The notes: a model not told the origin generated them from the sequence alone. 64,000 nucleotides of DNA from Anabaena catenula FACHB-362 (GCF_014698735.1 NZ_JACJTQ010000004.1:169195-233194), one strand, 5' to 3'; positions 26,822-37,550 are shown, counted from the stretch's first letter. Numbers and translations: made by a program.

Positions 26822-28030
26822 TTAAACTAAAGCTGCTGTACCTTTGAGAGCGAAAATTTTCTCAATGATATCTTCTACGACTTTATCGGGTGTAGAAGCA
26901 CCAGAAGTTATTCCCACAACTATTTCTCCTTTTGGTAACCAGTTTTCGGTGATCACCAATTCTCCTGTTAATTGACGATGTTCGATGGAATCAACTGATT
27001 TAATCCGCTCAACACTATCAATGTGATAGGAAGGAATATTCCAGTCAAAAGCAATTTGTTGCAATTGAGTAGTATTGGATGAATTAAACCCACCAATTAC
27101 TACCATTAAATCGAGATTTTGTTCTACTAATTCCAACATGGCATCTTGACGTTCTTGAGTTGCGTCACAGATGGTATTGAAACTTTGAAAATGCTGGTTT
27201 AATTCGATGGGACTATATTTCTGCATCATAGTCCGCTCAAACAGCTTACCAATTTTTTCGGTGTCACCTTTGAGCATGGTAGTTTGGTTAGCGATACCCA
27301 CCCGTTCTAAATCTTGATCAGGATCAAACCCAGCAGAACAAGCTTTAGCAAATTTCGCTAAAAATTCCTCACGGTTGCCACCATTGAGAATATAGTTAGT
27401 CACATATTCTGCTTCTTGTAAATTCAGCACAATCAGATATTTCCCTGCAAAGGAACTAGTGGCGACGGTTTCCTCGTGCTTATATTTACCGTGAATAATG
27501 GAAGTGTATTCGCCTTTTTTGTGCTTTTCAACTGTATTCCAAACTTTGGAAACCCAAGGACAAGTAGTGTCAACTATTTTGCAGCCTTTCTCATGCAAAA
27601 TCTGCATTTCTTGAACGCTGGCACCAAAGGCGGGTAAGATGACCACATCACCTATATCAACTACAGAAAAGTCCTTTATATTGGCTTCTACAGGGATAAA
27701 TTGTACTTCCATTTCCTGCATTCGCTGATTCACAGAAGGATTGTGAATAATTTCATTGGTAATCCAAATGCGTTCTGTGGGGAAGTGCTGACGAGTTTCA
27801 TAGGCCATGGCGACTGCACGTTCTACACCCCAGCAAAAGCCAAAAGCTTGTGCTAGTCGGATGGTGACATCACCTCTTTGGAGAGTGTAGTTGCGATCGC
27901 GTATTTGCTGAATCAAGTTGCTTTGATACTCAGACTGTAACTGGGTGGCGACTTCTGCTTGATGACCAAACCCTTTGCGATTGTAATTTTCTGAATGTTG
28001 GAGGCTACGTTTAAAAGCTTTGGTATCCAT
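26822..28030 (-). CDS. ispH: 4-hydroxy-3-methylbut-2-enyl diphosphate reductase
   Basis: 402 aa, the length usual for the cyanobacterial/plant form (longer than E. coli IspH). It catalyses the last step of the MEP pathway, giving IPP and DMAPP from HMBPP. The three cysteines that hold the [4Fe-4S] cluster are in [22 protein letters not shown] and [27 protein letters not shown] and the GGFNSSNT loop are also diagnostic. The electron donor is normally ferredoxin. It is a single gene on the minus strand. Confidence 0.96.
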   Translation of the reverse strand: MDTKAFKRSLQHSENYNRKGFGHQAEVATQLQSEYQSNLIQQIRDRNYTLQRGDVTIRLAQAFGFCWGVERAVAMAYETRQHFPTERIWITNEIIHNPSVNQRMQEMEVQFIPVEANIKDFSVVDIGDVVILPAFGASVQEMQILHEKGCKIVDTTCPWVSKVWNTVEKHKKGEYTSIIHGKYKHEETVATSSFAGKYLIVLNLQEAEYVTNYILNGGNREEFLAKFAKACSAGFDPDQDLERVGIANQTTMLKGDTEKIGKLFERTMMQKYSPIELNQHFQSFNTICDATQERQDAMLELVEQNLDLMVVIGGFNSSNTTQLQQIAFDWNIPSYHIDSVERIKSVDSIEHRQLTGELVITENWLPKGEIVVGITSGASTPDKVVEDIIEKIFALKGTAALV

Positions 28031-28179
28031 TTAGGTTTTGCCACTAAAATTACTTTTTCTTATTTTCTCGCGCGAAGGGGCGATTTAGAAGGGTAAATCA
28101 GTTATCAATTAAAACAACTCTCCGCTTCCCCGTTTCCCCGTGCGGTTCCCTAATGATAAGTATTCAAGCAGGGACGATA

Positions 28180-29046
28180 TTAAATCCTCTCTCGACTATT
28201 CCCTGACTGACTTTCTTGAGGCTGGGGTGCTAATTGCTTGTTGTTATAAATCTGCAATGCAGTCCGCCAAACTAGATAGCCTTGAGGATTGAGATGTAAG
28301 CCGTCGGTAGTCAATTCTTGGTTGAGATTACCTTGCTTATTGGTGAACAAGGGATGTAAATCCAGATATTTGACATTTTGTCTATTTGCTATTTTTTGTA
28401 GTTCTTCATTCAACTGACGGATGCGACTATTGGGAATGGCCAGCAATTTCTCCCTTCCTTCCCAAGTTGCTTCTTCTCCCCCATGAGGCAAAATCGACTG
28501 CACAAAGATTTGTGATTGGGGGTGTCTCCTTCGCAGATAACGGATAATTTGCCGCTGATTGGCTAAAATTTCTTCATCGCCTACTCCTCGAATGAGATCA
28601 TTAATACCAATCATGACTAAAATTATCTCTGGCTGAGTGCGGTCAAATAAATCTAATCTTTTTAATAGTCCATCGCTAGTCTCACCGGATATGCCCTGAT
28701 TTAGCCAAGTTCTGTCTTCGGGTAATAACTCAGGTGGAAACCACAAACTCAGAGAATCCCCGGCGAGTATGGTTAAATGCTGAGGAGACTTGGAAGCCGC
28801 TACTGTTGCTTCTTGTTTGAGGACATCTAACCATTGCCGATAATTGAGTTTATGTCGGGGGCCTAATTCTGGTGCAGATTGGGTTGTACTGTTGAGGTTG
28901 ACTGATGCTGGGGAAGTTGTGGTTGCAGAGGCAGTGGTCAATTTCTGCTGTCGCCAAATCAGCAGGATGACGGACAACATCAGGATGCCATTGGTGATCA
29001 GTAAGAAAAATCCCCAGACAGGAAATGTTTTTACAGGAGTGGACAC
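28180..29046 (-). CDS. SGNH/GDSL-family hydrolase with N-terminal membrane anchor
   Basis: 288 aa from GTG 29046. A membrane segment (about 11-28, FLLITNGILMLSVILLIW) anchors a globular domain outside the cytoplasm or in the lumen. SGNH blocks are present: block I GDSLSLWF (Ser nucleophile), block II Gly in GISGET, block III GIND (Asn) and block V DGLHLNPQG with the Asp-His of the triad. Substrates of such proteins are esters of lipids, glycans or peptidoglycan; the one here is unknown. A Pro/Gln-rich tail follows the domain. It lies between ispH and the ammonium transporter on the same strand, with gaps of 149 and 256 nt that argue against one operon. Confidence 0.85.
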   Translation of the reverse strand: MSTPVKTFPVWGFFLLITNGILMLSVILLIWRQQKLTTASATTTSPASVNLNSTTQSAPELGPRHKLNYRQWLDVLKQEATVAASKSPQHLTILAGDSLSLWFPPELLPEDRTWLNQGISGETSDGLLKRLDLFDRTQPEIILVMIGINDLIRGVGDEEILANQRQIIRYLRRRHPQSQIFVQSILPHGGEEATWEGREKLLAIPNSRIRQLNEELQKIANRQNVKYLDLHPLFTNKQGNLNQELTTDGLHLNPQGYLVWRTALQIYNNKQLAPQPQESQSGNSRERI

Positions 29047-29302
29047 GACTAAAAATAAAAAATAAAAAAATCAAAATGACTTTTGTAGTCAGTCTGATGG
29101 CGAGTAAGTTAAATGTACATCAGGCTAACAAACTTTAGCAATTTTGATTTATGGCAGTTGCCCGATAGGTTGGGACAATATACTGATGGGGGTTTTGTGC
29201 CTTAAAGTTGTAACTTGGCAAAGGGAAAAGGTTTTTCTTTCCCTTTCCCTCTTACACGTTAAGAGCAAAATCCGACAAGTATTGGGTTAGGAAATACAAT
29301 GA

Positions 29303-30691
29303 CTAAGAAACATTAATGCGATCGCCAAACTCGGAGTTATAACCTTCTTCTCCGTGTTCGTTGATATCTAGTCCTTGGTTTTCCATTTCTTCGTTTACTC
29401 GCAGACCGATGGTAGCGGCGATAATTTTCAGAATTACCCAAGTACCAACCGCAGCAATTATGTAAGCTATAGCGATCGCTCCTAGTTCTACGAATAATTC
29501 CCCAAAATCACCGCGCAATACCCCATTTTTACCGCCGGAGTTGACTTCGGTGGTGGCAAAAATGGCGGTTAATATTGCCCCTAATGTCCCACCCACGCCA
29601 TGTACAGGAAAGGTATCTAAGGCATCGTCAACATTTAGCTTGTGTTTGAAACTTACCGCATAGAAGCACACAAAGGCGGTGATGAAACCAATGAAAATTG
29701 CTGATAAGGGGGTGACAAATCCTGCGCCTGGGGTAATACCAACTAAACCAGCTACCGCACCGGTGGCTGCACCAACGGCGGTGGGTTTGCCGCGTAAACT
29801 GGCTTCTAAAATCAGCCACATTAAAGCACCAGCAGCGGCTGAGGTATTGGTAGCCACAAAGGCTACTGTGGCCACTTCACCGGCAGATAAGGCGCTACCA
29901 GCATTAAAGCCGAACCAGCCAAACCAAAGTAAGCCAGCACCCAGCAAAATAAAGGGGACGTTGTGGGGTGGACTGAGGCGATCTGGATGGTTTTTTCTAG
30001 GACCGAGGACGATGGCTGCGACGAGTGCAGAAACCCCGGAACTAATATGCACGACTGTACCCCCAGCAAAGTCAAGAGCGCCTAAACCGCCATATAAACC
30101 TAAAAATCCTCCCTTTGCCCAAACCATATGCGCTAGGGGTGTGTAGATAAAGGTTGACCACAATAGCACAAATAGGCAATAGGCGCGGAAACTCATCCGT
30201 TCTGCGATCGCCCCAGAAATTAAAGCTGGGGTGATAATTGCAAACATGGCTTGATAGATCATGAAGGCTTGATGAGGTATTGTCCCCGCATAGGAAACAA
30301 CTTCCTCAGGGACTGAACCTTCCAGATAACCTGTGGTTTCTAAACCAACACCGTTTAACCCTAACCACTGTAAGCCACCGATGAAGGGCAAACCAGGGGC
30401 AAAAGATAGGCTATAACCCCAGAGAATCCAGGTAACTCCCACAATCGCCATCAACACGAAACTCATCATTAAGGTGTTGAGGATATTGCGCGATCGCACA
30501 AATCCACCATAAAAGAAAGCCAATCCCGGTGTCATCAGCAATACTAGCGCTGACGAAATCAGCATAAATGCTGTATCTCCACTATCAGGAGCGGGGGGAG
30601 TGGCAGATTCTTGAGCAAAAGCATTGCCAGTTAGCACCCCGAACATTAGAAATAGGGTAAAAACCCCAACTATGAAAAATTTTTTCAGCAC
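29303..30691 (-). CDS. amt: Ammonium transporter (Amt family)
   Basis: 462 aa with a signal peptide (GVFTLFLMFGVLTGNAFA) and eleven predicted membrane helices. The signatures FFYGGFVRSRNILNTLMMSF, the DFAGGTVVHISSGVSAL segment with the first pore His, and VHGVGGTLGAILTAIF with the second pore His are intact. It conducts NH3/NH4+ into the cell. The start is GTG at 30691. A perfect GTA-N8-TAC NtcA-type site lies 167 bp upstream, fitting nitrogen control as known for cyanobacterial amt genes. No glnB or second amt gene is adjacent. Confidence 0.95.
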   Translation of the reverse strand: MLKKFFIVGVFTLFLMFGVLTGNAFAQESATPPAPDSGDTAFMLISSALVLLMTPGLAFFYGGFVRSRNILNTLMMSFVLMAIVGVTWILWGYSLSFAPGLPFIGGLQWLGLNGVGLETTGYLEGSVPEEVVSYAGTIPHQAFMIYQAMFAIITPALISGAIAERMSFRAYCLFVLLWSTFIYTPLAHMVWAKGGFLGLYGGLGALDFAGGTVVHISSGVSALVAAIVLGPRKNHPDRLSPPHNVPFILLGAGLLWFGWFGFNAGSALSAGEVATVAFVATNTSAAAGALMWLILEASLRGKPTAVGAATGAVAGLVGITPGAGFVTPLSAIFIGFITAFVCFYAVSFKHKLNVDDALDTFPVHGVGGTLGAILTAIFATTEVNSGGKNGVLRGDFGELFVELGAIAIAYIIAAVGTWVILKIIAATIGLRVNEEMENQGLDINEHGEEGYNSEFGDRINVS

Positions 30692-30857
30692 TTGTTTTTG
30701 TTCCTATGCACCAATTACTTGACCAGAAGAAGCAGAGGGAATGTTACTCTTCCCCTTTGCCGTAGAGCGTAACGAAGGGGGTATCAAGCCCCATCGGTAT
30801 TTCTCCCCCGGCTCCCTCTTTCTTTGCGTCTTCTTTGACTTTACTTAAGTAGTTTCC

Positions 30858-30871
30858 GTAGATTTTGATAC
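30858..30871 (-). promoter_or_regulatory. NtcA-type binding site upstream of amt
   Basis: GTAGATTTTGATAC (plus strand) is an exact GTA-N8-TAC, the NtcA consensus, 167 bp from the amt start codon. A TAN3T -10 box at the usual ~22-bp spacing is not clear. The match is therefore to the activator site only. Chance occurrence of a 6-base constraint is not negligible, but the gene it precedes is a classic NtcA target. Confidence 0.5.
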
Positions 30872-31012
30872 TATTTCTGTCTTGAAAGTTACTCAACTTT
30901 AATTTTTTGGGAAACTTTAACAAAAAAATAATCCTGATCTTATCTGCTAATTGCACAACTAATTATTTAGTTATGCATTATTTACATAATTAAATATCAA
31001 AAATTACATCGC

Positions 31013-31200
31013 TGGGGACTGGGGACGCGGGGACACGGAGAAGTTGGGACGCGGAGAAGTCGGGACGTGGAGAGAGGGTGACGCGGGGACACGGGGATGG
31101 GGGGACGCGGAGATGTGGGGACACGGGGACACGGGGAAAATTAAGAATTACCTGTCACCTGTCACCTGTCACCTGTTCCCTGTTTACGAATTACGAATTA
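31013..31200. repeat. Tandem repeat tract overlapping the 3' end of the kinase gene
   Basis: Repeated GGGGACGCGG / GGGACACGG units (31013-31135) are followed by CACCTGT heptamers (31148-31180) and TTACGAA heptamers (31182-31200). The last heptamers overlap the stop codon of the kinase gene at 31191, so the tract has been incorporated into that gene's end. Confidence 0.7.
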
Positions 31201-33491
31201 CGAATTATCAATGATTTCAAATCTTGAAGCACAGCTGTAGCGGATTGATAGCGATCGCTAAAATGATAACAAACCATCTTATCTAAAATTGTGGCTAGTT
31301 CAATACTGACTGTCACTGTTGACTGCCACATAATATTACCAGTGTCTGGATTTGGCTGAAGTTCCTGCGGTGGTATGCCAGTGATAGCTTGAATCCCAAT
31401 CATGCCTAAAGCATAAATATCACTACCTAAACGTGGATGGCCTGCGAACTGTTCTGGGGGAGAATAACCCCGCGTCCCAATAGCTACCGTGGCTAATTCT
31501 GTTTCTTCGCCTTTACGTGGTTGAATCAATTTGACTGCACCAAAGTCTATTAATACCAGTCGATTATCTTCACTACATCTAATAATATTAGTGGGTTTAA
31601 TATCTCGATGAATTACACGGCGTTGATGTATAAATACTAAAATTTCTAAAATTTCTTTGAGCATCGCAATCACAAATGCTTCACTCTTTACCCCTTGTGC
31701 TGGTGGTAATTCTTCATTTAAAGTATGACCGGGAATATATTCTTGCACCAAGTAAAATTCTTGATTATCTTCAAAATAAGCAAATAGTTCAGGAATCTGA
31801 CGATGTTTGCCCAAAACTTCTAAAATTTCCGCTTCAGTATTAAATAATCTTCGGGCAACTTGCAAAAACTTTGTATCATTACGGGCTGGCATTAACTGTT
31901 TAACTACACAGATAGGATTACCAGGTCGTTGAGTATCTTCTGCTAAATAAGTGCGACCAAATCCACCTGCACCAAGGATTTTGGAAATTTTGTAACGTCC
32001 ACCTAAAACAAACCCACCAGTATTAACTGTGGAGATTTCAGATGACCAATTTAGTTGAGAGCCTAGGGATGGAACAAATGTTGTTTGATCAAATAGTAGG
32101 CTTAATTGTGCGATCGCGTCTTGTTGTTTTTCAACTTGCAGAATAATCGCTTGATTTTCTTGCTGAGTTCGGTAAGTAATGTAACCCATGACAGCAAAAA
32201 CATTTATTACTAAAGCCAAGGCAGGTGAAAACAGTGGTATCCATATCGCTTGCAGATAAAAACCAGCAGCGATTCCCACCAAACCCAATAACACAAAACC
32301 TGCCACCACTAGTAACAGCAAAGGATGTCGCCATTGCCATGCTAAAGCACCACCTACCAACGAACAACCCCAAATCCACAAAAATTCAGCCCAGTCAGGC
32401 CAATAGGAAATTAGAGGTCGTCCATCTAGGACTGTACTGAGAATTTGACTCGCTATTTGTGCATGAATAAAAATACGAGGCATTCTTGGAGACTGGTCTG
32501 ATAAAGCACTATAGGGCGTATAGAAACCAGAATGTACAGAAGTTGCGGTAGTACCAATTATGACCAAACGATTCTTAATCCAATGAGGATTTACTTGACC
32601 CTTGAGAACCTGCGTCAAGGTGACTTGTTGGGCGAGGTGATTCGGGTGACGGTAATTTAACAGGATTTGATAGCCATAGGCATCTGTATGCTGATAACTG
32701 CCCGCATTCGGGTCTAGACGGGGAAATAAAGTTTGACCTATTTTCAATTCTCCATTTTTAGTAAAATCATATTCGATACCTTGTTTGTGCAAATAAGTAA
32801 GAGCTAATAAAGCTGCAAAAGAAAATCGCGTTTGACATTTATTATCTGTATGTGTAACATCAGTAAATAATAAACTCCGGCGAAGAATTTGATCAGTAGA
32901 ATTGTCAGTGACTATATCATCAAATCCAATATTTTCCATAGGAAAATTGCTGGGTGGTGTAACTTCTGATCTACCAGTATTGCTTAACAAGCAAGTAATA
33001 ATGATGTTATCTTGATGTTGTAGATTAGTTGCTAAGTTTTTTTGATTTGGTAGGTAAATATTTAAACCAATAACACTGGGTTGATAAGATTCTAGTTTTG
33101 CTAATAATTTGTTGATAGTTTGATCTGACAATGGCCATTTTTCCTGTATTAGATCATCCTGAGTAATTGTGACTAATAGAATTCGCCGATCAAGAGGTTC
33201 TTCAGGACGGGATTTTGGGGAGATATGACGCGATCGCAACATTTGGTCATAAATGCTTAACTCTCCAGCTTGTAACCATTTCAGTTCACGCATTCCCCAG
33301 ACTAAAGCAGTCACTCCCACACTACTCAGGAGAATGATTGACAAGCAATTATGGACAGTAAAAGTGAGCCGGGAACCTTGATCTTTGATGATAACTGCAC
33401 GGAATTTTGCTAAAAGTCCATTAATCACGGTAATGCTGTGGTAGCCTGATGTAGTAGATATTGCACAACTAAAATCTACAGCTATTTGCAA
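31191..33491 (-). CDS. CHASE2-domain serine/threonine protein kinase
   Basis: 766 aa. After a first membrane segment (about 50-66), a CHASE2 extracellular sensor domain spans about residues 85-370. Three membrane helices (about 370-440) and a cytoplasmic Hanks-type kinase domain (about 500-766) follow. Kinase motifs are intact: glycine loop LGAGGFGRTY, VAIK-type lysine in CVVKQL, catalytic HRDIKPTN and metal-binding DFGAVK. CHASE2-kinases are common in filamentous cyanobacteria and sense unknown extracellular signals. The start ATG 33491 precedes about 25 residues that may not belong; no better start is obvious. The 3' end sits in a tandem repeat. Confidence 0.9.
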   Translation of the reverse strand: MQIAVDFSCAISTTSGYHSITVINGLLAKFRAVIIKDQGSRLTFTVHNCLSIILLSSVGVTALVWGMRELKWLQAGELSIYDQMLRSRHISPKSRPEEPLDRRILLVTITQDDLIQEKWPLSDQTINKLLAKLESYQPSVIGLNIYLPNQKNLATNLQHQDNIIITCLLSNTGRSEVTPPSNFPMENIGFDDIVTDNSTDQILRRSLLFTDVTHTDNKCQTRFSFAALLALTYLHKQGIEYDFTKNGELKIGQTLFPRLDPNAGSYQHTDAYGYQILLNYRHPNHLAQQVTLTQVLKGQVNPHWIKNRLVIIGTTATSVHSGFYTPYSALSDQSPRMPRIFIHAQIASQILSTVLDGRPLISYWPDWAEFLWIWGCSLVGGALAWQWRHPLLLLVVAGFVLLGLVGIAAGFYLQAIWIPLFSPALALVINVFAVMGYITYRTQQENQAIILQVEKQQDAIAQLSLLFDQTTFVPSLGSQLNWSSEISTVNTGGFVLGGRYKISKILGAGGFGRTYLAEDTQRPGNPICVVKQLMPARNDTKFLQVARRLFNTEAEILEVLGKHRQIPELFAYFEDNQEFYLVQEYIPGHTLNEELPPAQGVKSEAFVIAMLKEILEILVFIHQRRVIHRDIKPTNIIRCSEDNRLVLIDFGAVKLIQPRKGEETELATVAIGTRGYSPPEQFAGHPRLGSDIYALGMIGIQAITGIPPQELQPNPDTGNIMWQSTVTVSIELATILDKMVCYHFSDRYQSATAVLQDLKSLIIRNS

Positions 33492-33589
33492 ATAAATAGA
33501 CCTTTTGCCTACTGACTTTCTCCTTTATCTATTGGAGATGTCTATTAGGTTTCGTTTTTGTAGTCTATTAAAATGAAAAATGCTGTAAT

Positions 33590-33672
33590 ACCAATTCTAT
33601 GTGAGGCTGCGCTTTATTTACGTAGGGGCAATTCATGAATTACCCCGACAGCCTTGTAGTTTTGCGTAAGTT
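33590..33672. repeat. Decayed copy of the palindrome-centred MITE
   Basis: It contains GTAGGGGCAATTCATGAATT followed by ACCCC (33622-33646), matching the palindromic centre of the element at 57879-57977. It also carries TTTTGCGTAAGTTGTATGTG at its right end. The left terminal repeat is degraded and is fused to GAGGCTGCGC, a piece also seen in the other repeat family. Confidence 0.5.
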
Positions 33673-33684
33673 GTATGTGGTAAT

Positions 33685-33975
33685 TTATTCGTGTTGAGAT
33701 TTTTGAACCTCTACCACAGGAGTGAGCATGGACAAATCGATTGGAGTTGATTGGGTGGATGCCTCTAACTTAAGTAGTTCAGGGGGTAGTTCGGGTGATA
33801 TTTCGCCCTTGACACTCCCTAGCTGAGAACCAACAATTTTATCGTAATTAGAAGCAACAGCTAAAAATGCTCCTCCTAAAATATAGATAGGTAAAGGTAA
33901 AGATAATGCTTTCACCCAGTCAAAGAATTCCGCCAAAGCGAATAATACAAAAAAACAGGCAAGCCAAACCCTCAT
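33685..33975 (-). CDS. Small membrane protein, unknown function
   Basis: 96 aa from ATG 33975, chosen because AGAGGA lies 7-9 nt upstream. A longer frame to 34053 would add an unlikely His/Tyr-rich stretch. Two hydrophobic segments, VWLACFFVLFALAEFFDWV and LPLPIYILGGAFLAVAS, precede a soluble ~45-residue tail rich in Pro, Glu and Leu. I recognise no family. It lies 84 nt downstream of the GGDEF/EAL gene on the same strand and may be co-transcribed with it. Confidence 0.7.
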   Translation of the reverse strand: MRVWLACFFVLFALAEFFDWVKALSLPLPIYILGGAFLAVASNYDKIVGSQLGSVKGEISPELPPELLKLEASTQSTPIDLSMLTPVVEVQKSQHE

Positions 33976-34059
33976 CTTTTCATCCTCTGCATGGAAATAA
34001 CTATATTTATAGGTTAAACAGCTGGCATGATAGTGGATGTACGCCACAATCACAAATTT

Positions 34060-36717
34060 TCACCTCAAGCCTTGTGAGATGTTCCATTTACTGGTAATAA
34101 CTTCTGTAGCTTGTTGCACAGAGAGTGGTCGATAGAAAAAATATCCTTGCACATCATCGCAGTTAATTGACTTTAAAAATTCTAGTTCCTCTGGTTTTTC
34201 TACTCCTTCAGCAATTAGTCTTAAACCCAAACTGCGTCCCAAGGCAACTATCGCCGTGATGATATGGGCTACTTTGTTATTTGTATTATCTGTGGTTAAT
34301 TCTTTGATGAATGATCTATCGATTTTCAGATTGTGAAGTGGTAACGCCTGTAAGCGGGAAAGGGCAGAATGACCAGTACCAAAATCATCAATAGACAGGA
34401 GTAAGCCCATTTGCTCCAAATTTTTCAGTACAGTTCTGGCAAAATTGAGATCCTCAATCGCCGTTGTTTCTGTAATCTCTAACTCTAAAAATTGCGCTTC
34501 AAGTCCAGTGGCTTCTAAAATCTCGGCTACTTTTTCTACTAGCTTAGGTTGGCGGAATTGCTTGGGAGAAAGATTAACCGCAATAGTCAGGGGTGGGAAA
34601 CCCGCATCTTGCCAAACTTTATTTTGACTACAAGCTTTCTGGAGTACCCATTCGCCTAAAGGGATAATTAATCCACTTGCTTCAGCTAAGGGAATGAAGA
34701 CATTGGGGGCAACTATTCCCATATCAGGATGATGCCAGCGCAACAGAGCCTCCATGCCAGTAATTTCTCCAGAAATGATGTTGACTCGCGGCTGGTAGTA
34801 TAATAGGAATTCGTCTCGTTCTAAAGCATGGCGTAGGCTCTTCTCTAAACTCAGAAGTTCGGGAGCTTTGGAATTTAAAGATACTTTGTAGAATTTGTAA
34901 TTATTTCTGCCTTTATCTTTGGCGTAATATAAAGCCGTATCCGCATGCTGGATGAGGGTTTCAGCATCAGGACTGTGTTCATTTAGCAGGGCAATGCCGA
35001 TACTGGAACTGATATAAAGTTCATGTTCTTGCAGATAAAAAGCATTTTCTAAGGCTTGTAAAATTCTCAGTGCTACCTGGGTTACTTCATCTATATCCCG
35101 AATTTGGGGCAGCAGGATAGTAAATTCATCACCTCCCCAACGGGCAATGGTGTCTCCTGGTCTGAGGGAATCTCTCAATCTTTGAGCTACGCTTTGTAAT
35201 AATTCGTCTCCAAGGGTGTGTCCCAAGGTATCATTAATCATCTTGAAGCGATCTAAATCCAAGAACATGACAGCTAAACTGTCTGGGGTCTGAACTGCTG
35301 TTTGTATCGCTTTGGCCAGTAGATCGTTAAACTGTAAACGATTGGGCAACCCAGTGAGCAGATCATGAAGGGCTTGATAGCGAATCTTTTCTTCCACTTG
35401 CTGACGCTGACGAGCGCCACTAATGATGGCGGCCATAGTCAAGAGACTAGATTCTTCATGCCTTGACCAACGCCGTGGGGAAGTACAGTCTGCCAACCCC
35501 AGGTAGCCCCAAAAATCTTCTTCTAATCGCAAGGGTACAAGTAGGAGAGACTGAATGTTGTCTCGACTCAGGAGTTCTTTTTCTGTGGTGGGAAATTCTT
35601 GGATGAGTCCACTAATGGACTGTCCCCTAGAGAGAATGGTGTACCAGCGTCCCAACCCAGAAGTTTGATAAGATTGATTTTGCCAATGATGGAGAGATGG
35701 TTTCACACCAGATTTTATCCATTCAAATTGCAGACTTACTGCCATTTCTCCAGTAACTGGATGGGAATGGTTGTGGAAGAGGTAAACGCGATCGCCATTG
35801 GCAGCTTCCCCAAAAGTAGCGAGTGCTTTCTCTATGGCTATTTCATAGTTCATTTCTGCCAATAAGTAATTGGCGGCTTCAGCCACTGCCTGAAGCAAGC
35901 GATCGCGTTGCCTTAGTTCTGCTTCAGCTTGCTTTTGTTCAGTAATTTCTCTAATAATAAAAGTTCTAATTAAATCGCTTTCTGGTAAATAATGAACGGA
36001 TTGTTCAAAAATCTCTCCGCTCACTTCTACCTCTCGCACAAAAGAATTGCCTGTTTGATTTTTCACTGCACTGAGCAACTGTGCCAAAATAGGGTGGTTT
36101 TGGCCGATTTCCCTGATTCTAGGAAACTTATTTGCCGCCGCTGGATTAAAATATGTCACTGTTCCCGCTAAATCCATTTCGATAATGGGATTGGGAATCA
36201 GTTCTGGAAAAGAGGCAAGGCGAGTTAAGGCAGCATCATTAGCTCCTTCAACACTGGGATCAGAGACAATCGTTTCAAATGGATTAGCGGGATTTCCTTG
36301 ATCGGAAAGAAAAAGAGACAGGTCTGATGCTGTATAAGATTCTCTAAATGCTTCCTCTGACAGATTGGAAATAGCATAGTATTGAGCTTGAGCGTGCGAA
36401 TTGCCAAAAGCAATCAAGTCTCCATTTTGGAGGTTATGAGAAAAACATTTAGTACCATTAATAAATAAGCCGTTAGTACTTCTTTTACCTTTAAAGTTAC
36501 CATCCACTATCCGAAAACCATATTGTTCAGTGTCAGGAATCAGAACCCGCAATAAAATTGCGTGCTGCCTCGATACAGACCGAGAATTGAGAACAATAGC
36601 GTTTCTGGCATCCCGTCCCAGAGAGTAGGTAGTCTCTAGCAGGGGGATTGTTCGCTGTCCTTCCATGTCTTGGACGACCAATAAGTGGCGTATTTTTTCC
36701 CAGTCATTTCCTGGCAT
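34060..36717 (-). CDS. FHA-PAS-GAF-GGDEF-EAL protein (cyclic-di-GMP turnover)
   Basis: 885 aa. The domains in order are: FHA (about 25-110, YSLGRDARNAIVLNSRSVSR), which binds phosphothreonine; PAS (about 165-265); GAF (about 285-430); GGDEF (about 450-610) with an intact GGDEF motif; and EAL (about 625-875) with EALLRW and DDFGTGHS. Both catalytic signatures look complete, so it may make and/or hydrolyse c-di-GMP. No RxxD I-site is evident just before the GGDEF motif (preceding residues SLRPGDTIARW). The FHA domain suggests input from a Ser/Thr kinase, and the next gene unit downstream (past the small membrane protein) encodes one. That link is inference from proximity. Confidence 0.92.
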   Translation of the reverse strand: MPGNDWEKIRHLLVVQDMEGQRTIPLLETTYSLGRDARNAIVLNSRSVSRQHAILLRVLIPDTEQYGFRIVDGNFKGKRSTNGLFINGTKCFSHNLQNGDLIAFGNSHAQAQYYAISNLSEEAFRESYTASDLSLFLSDQGNPANPFETIVSDPSVEGANDAALTRLASFPELIPNPIIEMDLAGTVTYFNPAAANKFPRIREIGQNHPILAQLLSAVKNQTGNSFVREVEVSGEIFEQSVHYLPESDLIRTFIIREITEQKQAEAELRQRDRLLQAVAEAANYLLAEMNYEIAIEKALATFGEAANGDRVYLFHNHSHPVTGEMAVSLQFEWIKSGVKPSLHHWQNQSYQTSGLGRWYTILSRGQSISGLIQEFPTTEKELLSRDNIQSLLLVPLRLEEDFWGYLGLADCTSPRRWSRHEESSLLTMAAIISGARQRQQVEEKIRYQALHDLLTGLPNRLQFNDLLAKAIQTAVQTPDSLAVMFLDLDRFKMINDTLGHTLGDELLQSVAQRLRDSLRPGDTIARWGGDEFTILLPQIRDIDEVTQVALRILQALENAFYLQEHELYISSSIGIALLNEHSPDAETLIQHADTALYYAKDKGRNNYKFYKVSLNSKAPELLSLEKSLRHALERDEFLLYYQPRVNIISGEITGMEALLRWHHPDMGIVAPNVFIPLAEASGLIIPLGEWVLQKACSQNKVWQDAGFPPLTIAVNLSPKQFRQPKLVEKVAEILEATGLEAQFLELEITETTAIEDLNFARTVLKNLEQMGLLLSIDDFGTGHSALSRLQALPLHNLKIDRSFIKELTTDNTNNKVAHIITAIVALGRSLGLRLIAEGVEKPEELEFLKSINCDDVQGYFFYRPLSVQQATEVITSKWNISQGLR

Positions 36718-37550
36718 ACCTCTTCCTTAAATTCTCATGTCTGTTGATCTGTCCTGCCAAAATACGGATTTTATAAGTCCTAATTTTCAGAGGATATTGT
36801 CTCCAAAAGCTGATCCATGAACTTTTTCGCTATGTGTGTGTATAAGATTTGAACCTAGATATATAGCAATTTTATTTGCGTGGTGATAGCTGGCATGACT
36901 TAGTCATACTTACTCCTGGAAGCTTTTAACAGGTAACTCTTAACTCTGAACAGGTTTTCCATGAATGATTTAGGATTGCTATATGTTTCCAGAAATTGAC
37001 ATTCGGGAATGAGTCGCCCTTTGCTTGAGTCTGGGTTGCGGTGGAAATTTCTAACCTATTGTTTTAATTCAGGAGCAGTTTTAACAAAATGTATCTATGT
37101 GGTAACTTTAACCTAGTTTTTCCGGACTAAACACTGAGAATAAAATTAAACACCTAAGAAAAATTATGATGTATTTGCGGATTTAGGTAACAGAATTAAT
37201 AGCTTATGCCTAGTCCCTATCTGATTGTATACAGGTTAAACGTCTATATGTATTTTTTGATATTTATTCCTCATTACTCATTTGCTTGGAAATTTTCTAC
37301 TTCAGAAACGACTGTATTGCCTATAAAAATATAAACTATTTTATTGCCACATTCTTTGATGTGAGTCAAGATACAGCAGCAGTCAGCTAATAGACCTCTG
37401 ATGGGAAAAAATGTAGCGCCAAGTATCCCTACCCAGGTCAGGTCTCTACAAGGGTTCCAAGTAACGCATATTTAATTTTCACTGCTATGGGACTCCTATT
37501 TGATTTTTGTTGGCGCAGCCTGCGCTTTGCGCTGATAAAATTCAGTACAT
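36718..37550. other. Gene-free interval upstream of the c-di-GMP gene
   Basis: About 830 bp with no believable protein gene on either strand. A small dispersed repeat, GCGCAGCCTGCGCTTTGCGC, lies at 37512-37535. The sequence is AT-rich without a clear RNA structure. It presumably holds the promoter of the leftward c-di-GMP gene. Confidence 0.4.

Noticed and set aside
30744..30956. 70-codon minus-strand frame upstream of amt
   Set aside because: It covers the NtcA-type site and the leader region; low-complexity peptide with no family resemblance. I also looked for a glnA-type glutamine aptamer here and did not find its core.
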